From positions 1 to 54,947 of IMG/VR virus record IMGVR_UViG_3300000553_000051: DNA of 54,947 bases, one strand, 5' to 3'. Shown here one piece after another: positions 52,939-54,947 of the stretch. The first letter of the stretch is position 1. Every line of letters begins with the position of its first letter. The translations under genes were made by a program, and so were the position numbers. Below the pieces are notes generated by a model. That model was not told the DNA's origin, searched no databases, and was given only the letters and a program-made list of their open reading frames with translations. This DNA is from a virus.

Positions 52939-53631
52939 ATGAAATGGAGAAAATTTATGCATAATTGCTTTGCTGCAAATAATGAAGCTTGGTCAGGTGT
53001 GACTAGTATGAGCGGTTTGACTAGTGATTTATATTATCATTATTCTAAACTTAGCGCACATTGGAAATTATCTGGTGAAACATTAGCAACAGCTTCTAAA
53101 CCAATATTTACAGATTCTGATACAACTTCAATTGTTGTTACTCCTGCTACTACTTATCAATATTCAGGACTCACTAGACAACTTGTAGTTGTTAATCAAG
53201 ACGCAGTTGACGTAATTACTGAATGTTTATTCGATAGTGGTGATTCTACAGTGTGTACCGTAAACACAGCAGGTCTTGTGACTATTGTTTATACTGGAAC
53301 AACAATTATTACAGTAACTCATAATGATGGACCTACTGGTACTACAACTGTTATTGGTTACTGGCCTGGTCCAGTTACAATTACACCGCTTACTGCAACT
53401 GGTATAACTGGAACAACATTACAATTCACATTAACTAGTGCAACTGGTAAAAATCTCACTACGTTAGCATCTTGGTCTAGTAGTACATCTGGTGTAACTA
53501 TTGGTGCAGCTACTGGTTTAGCAACTATTGCAGCACATGCAGGTTCAACTGCAAATATTACAGCAACTTATGGAACTTTAACTGGTACTCCTTATGCACC
53601 TGTAAGAACTTTAACAATAACTGGTTCTTAA
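52939..53631 (+). CDS. Ig-like virion protein
   Basis: 230 residues, extremely rich in Thr, Ser, Gly, Ala and Val. After a non-repetitive start (MKWRKFMHNCFAANNEAW), two Ig-like (Big_2-type) beta domains: about 60-140 (LVVVNQDAVDVITECLFDSG, STVCTVNTAGLVTI) and 145-228 (TGTTLQFTLTSATGKNL, TIGAATGLATIAAHA). Codon use is more regular than in neighbours, as in abundant structural genes. Such proteins decorate heads or tails. Own late-type promoter and strong terminator. Confidence 0.78.
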   Translation: MKWRKFMHNCFAANNEAWSGVTSMSGLTSDLYYHYSKLSAHWKLSGETLATASKPIFTDSDTTSIVVTPATTYQYSGLTRQLVVVNQDAVDVITECLFDSGDSTVCTVNTAGLVTIVYTGTTIITVTHNDGPTGTTTVIGYWPGPVTITPLTATGITGTTLQFTLTSATGKNLTTLASWSSSTSGVTIGAATGLATIAAHAGSTANITATYGTLTGTPYAPVRTLTITGS

Positions 53632-53641
53632 CGGTTTACTT

Positions 53642-53684
53642 TAAAATAAAAAAAGACCATTTTTCATGGTCTTTTTTTATTTTA
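53642..53684. terminator. bidirectional rho-independent terminator
   Basis: AAAAAAAGACCAT-TTTTC-ATGGTCTTTTTTT, a T-run on either strand, between the convergent Ig-like and gp32 genes. Confidence 0.9.
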
Positions 53685-53694
53685 AAGAACTAGA

Positions 53695-54645
53695 TTATTC
53701 ATCAATCTCAAAAAAATCAGATGCATCATCTTTCTCACCGAATGTTGATTCATTATCTGATTCATTTGAATCAGATAAAGTGTTATCCGAAGATGCCCTA
53801 TTAATTTGTCTTTCGGACATATTAATATCATTTCCAACAAGAACTTCAAGTACTTGTGTGACTTTGTACTTATCTTCTGCTGTCCATTCTTTTGCAATAT
53901 GATCTTCTAGATTTACAGTGCGTTCCATTAAGAAACTTGTGATTTTCTCCTTAACTTTAGGATTTGTGATTTTATTTTTTCCGGTTTTTTCATCTACTTC
54001 AACAGGTGCTTTTTTACCCTGAATTTTAATAGGTGAAGCTGTTAAGAAAAGGCTTGAATCATAGTTTGGAAATTCACCAAGTTGTTTAATAACGAGATTA
54101 AAATCCTTCCCGTTTGCAAGATCAAAGATATTACATGCTGATTTATCTGCATTTATACCATCTTTTTCATTTTTGATCTTTTCTTTGATTTTGTAACCAT
54201 AAGGATAAATCATAATTTTGCCTTCTAAATCACGATTCTGTTCATCTTCCATAACGAGAATATATGAGTAATATTTAGTGCTGCGTCCAATTAATTCTGC
54301 CTTTTCAACATCGGATGCATTTTTTGAGTTTTTTAATTTCCAATACATTGTGCAAAGATCACATTTATCAACAAAATTCTTCATACAATCGTAGTATCCC
54401 ATCAATTCAGGATGGTTCTTAAAATCGACATAGTGTTGATGTTTTTCAATAGCTGATTGTAATACTTTTCCTTCTTTGGATAAATTAGGTAAAAATCTGA
54501 TTGTAGCTGTATAACCTTTTTTCTTGTCGGTTATTTTTGGACGGTAGATACCATCAAGGCTACTGCCTTTTTTTTCTAGAAAATCTAGTGTTTCACTTTT
54601 TGCGTCGATACTATCAAAAATATCAACATTTTCAATTTCTTTCAT
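53695..54645 (-). CDS. gp32-like single-stranded DNA-binding protein
   Basis: 316 residues against 301 in T4 gp32. HPELMGYYDCMKNFVDKCDL with the following C gives His78, Cys87, Cys95 and Cys98, the zinc-stabilised subdomain. Aromatic/basic OB-fold segments before and after (TATIRFLPNL, YYSYILVMEDEQN, KIMIYPYGYKIKE). The last 35 residues are Ser/Asp/Glu-rich (SDSNESDNESTFGEKDDASD), the acidic tail that recruits replication and recombination partners. It coats ssDNA in replication, recombination and repair. Core gene that ties this phage to the T4-like lineage. Confidence 0.85.
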   Translation of the reverse strand: MKEIENVDIFDSIDAKSETLDFLEKKGSSLDGIYRPKITDKKKGYTATIRFLPNLSKEGKVLQSAIEKHQHYVDFKNHPELMGYYDCMKNFVDKCDLCTMYWKLKNSKNASDVEKAELIGRSTKYYSYILVMEDEQNRDLEGKIMIYPYGYKIKEKIKNEKDGINADKSACNIFDLANGKDFNLVIKQLGEFPNYDSSLFLTASPIKIQGKKAPVEVDEKTGKNKITNPKVKEKITSFLMERTVNLEDHIAKEWTAEDKYKVTQVLEVLVGNDINMSERQINRASSDNTLSDSNESDNESTFGEKDDASDFFEIDE

Positions 54646-54829
54646 TGCCTTTAATTATTTTTTTAAGCCTTTTTGCCTATAAAACATTCTAAAACCTTAA
54701 CGCCTTAAAATATTCAGTAAATTATATATGAAAATATGTAGAAAGTTTTAATTTTTAATTATTCTAAATAAATTTATTTAGAGTTAAAAATCAGAAAATT
54801 AGAAAAAAATGATATTTTTTTATTTATAG
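54646..54829. other. intergenic region upstream of gp32
   Basis: About 185 AT-rich bases without an ORF. AAAACCTTAACGCCTTAAAA and several TATAT stretches are present, but no clear TAnnTTTG box, so the gp32 promoter is not identified. Confidence 0.4.
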
Positions 54830-54884
54830 AGTCCGTCAAAGAAAACAACTACATCTTTAGTGTAGTTTGATGAATTTGACATTT
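54830..54884 (-). repeat. dispersed repeat copy 3 (with stem-loop)
   Basis: Plus-strand sequence AGTCCGTCAAAGAAAACAA, then CTACA-TCTTTAG-TGTAG (5-bp stem) and TTTGATGAATTTGACA. Relative to copy 1 (opposite strand, 5971-6010) the stem-loop is extra. No gene overlaps it here. Confidence 0.75.
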
Positions 54885-54947
54885 AAATTGGTAAAAAGTC
54901 ATTATTTTTTAATTATATATACATTTAACTAGAAATAGTTTTAAATA

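Noticed and set aside
1-54947. Insertion sequence or transposon
   Set aside because: No transposase, no long terminal inverted repeats and no target duplications were found. The only mobile signals are homing endonucleases and the group I intron.
1-54947. Bacterial chromosome instead of phage
   Set aside because: No ribosomal, central metabolic or rRNA genes occur in 55 kb. gp32, lysozyme, tRNA cluster, tiny overlapping genes and homing endonucleases fit a large phage.

Overview
This window reads as a piece of a large, very AT-rich tailed-phage genome, T4-like in its core functions, that infects a host in the Bacteroidota. Phage nature: a gp32-type single-stranded DNA-binding protein with zinc-binding Cys/His residues and an acidic tail (53.7-54.6 kb, minus), a GH108 lysozyme, an RNA ligase, free-standing homing endonucleases, a large tRNA cluster, and dense, overlapping, mostly unrecognisable small genes. 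Bacteroidota host: at least fifteen intergenic TAnnTTTG boxes (the -7 element of that phylum) in front of genes on both strands, and a secreted beta-barrel with a typical SPI signal. A second promoter-like motif, TT(T/A)ATATATA, precedes the lysozyme, leucine-rich-repeat and Ig-like genes and may be the late promoter.

Layout. 0-2 kb: small plus-strand genes, several frameshifted, whose products end in an RKxKLxKL-type tail. 2-5.5 kb: lysozyme, envelope and membrane proteins. 5.5-11.5 kb: an array of seven genes plus one wreck that all start with MK(I/V/F)R.GFVSNSSSSSF, with an IMP dehydrogenase/GMP reductase-like gene inside it. 11.5-14 kb: DUF4314/zinc-ribbon, YqeY-like and zinc-finger genes and a candidate structured RNA. 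14-22.5 kb: more than twenty tRNA genes and tRNA fragments, among them a tRNA-Leu(UAA) with a group I intron, an HNH endonuclease, and three leader-peptide/terminator modules that look like transcription attenuators. 22.5-38.7 kb: accessory genes, mostly minus strand: GH16 glycosidase, J-domain, SWIM, nucleotidyltransferase, RNA ligase, Dps-like, SprT-like, GT2, lysine-2,3-aminomutase-like, HAD-like and NADAR proteins. 38.7-47.2 kb: two convergent runs of small genes whose products start with MKxIxxFxE and often end in KKYNL, with a divergent family-A polymerase-like gene and a predicted nuclease. 47.2-49.5 kb: two divergent ribbon-helix-helix genes, an EDxHD-type endonuclease and a tagged unknown. 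49.5-54.9 kb: PKD/leucine-rich-repeat protein, sulfotransferase, Ig-like structural protein and gp32.

How it may work together (inference). The tRNAs, intron, attenuators, RNA ligase and CCA-type nucleotidyltransferase point to active management of translation. The MKxIxxFxE start resembles T4 capsid-targeting sequences (MKTYQEFIAEA type), so the Dps-like, glycosylase-like and nuclease-like proteins that carry it could be packaged in the capsid and injected. The GFVSNSSSSSF head, the KKYNL tail and the RKxKLxKL tail are each shared by otherwise unrelated proteins. The first is clearly maintained at the protein level, because the serine codons switch between AGY and TCN. These terminal modules are the best candidates for an undescribed system.

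Caution: at least ten genes are broken by single small indels, often at A-runs. Either many accessory genes are decaying or the assembly carries residual homopolymer errors.
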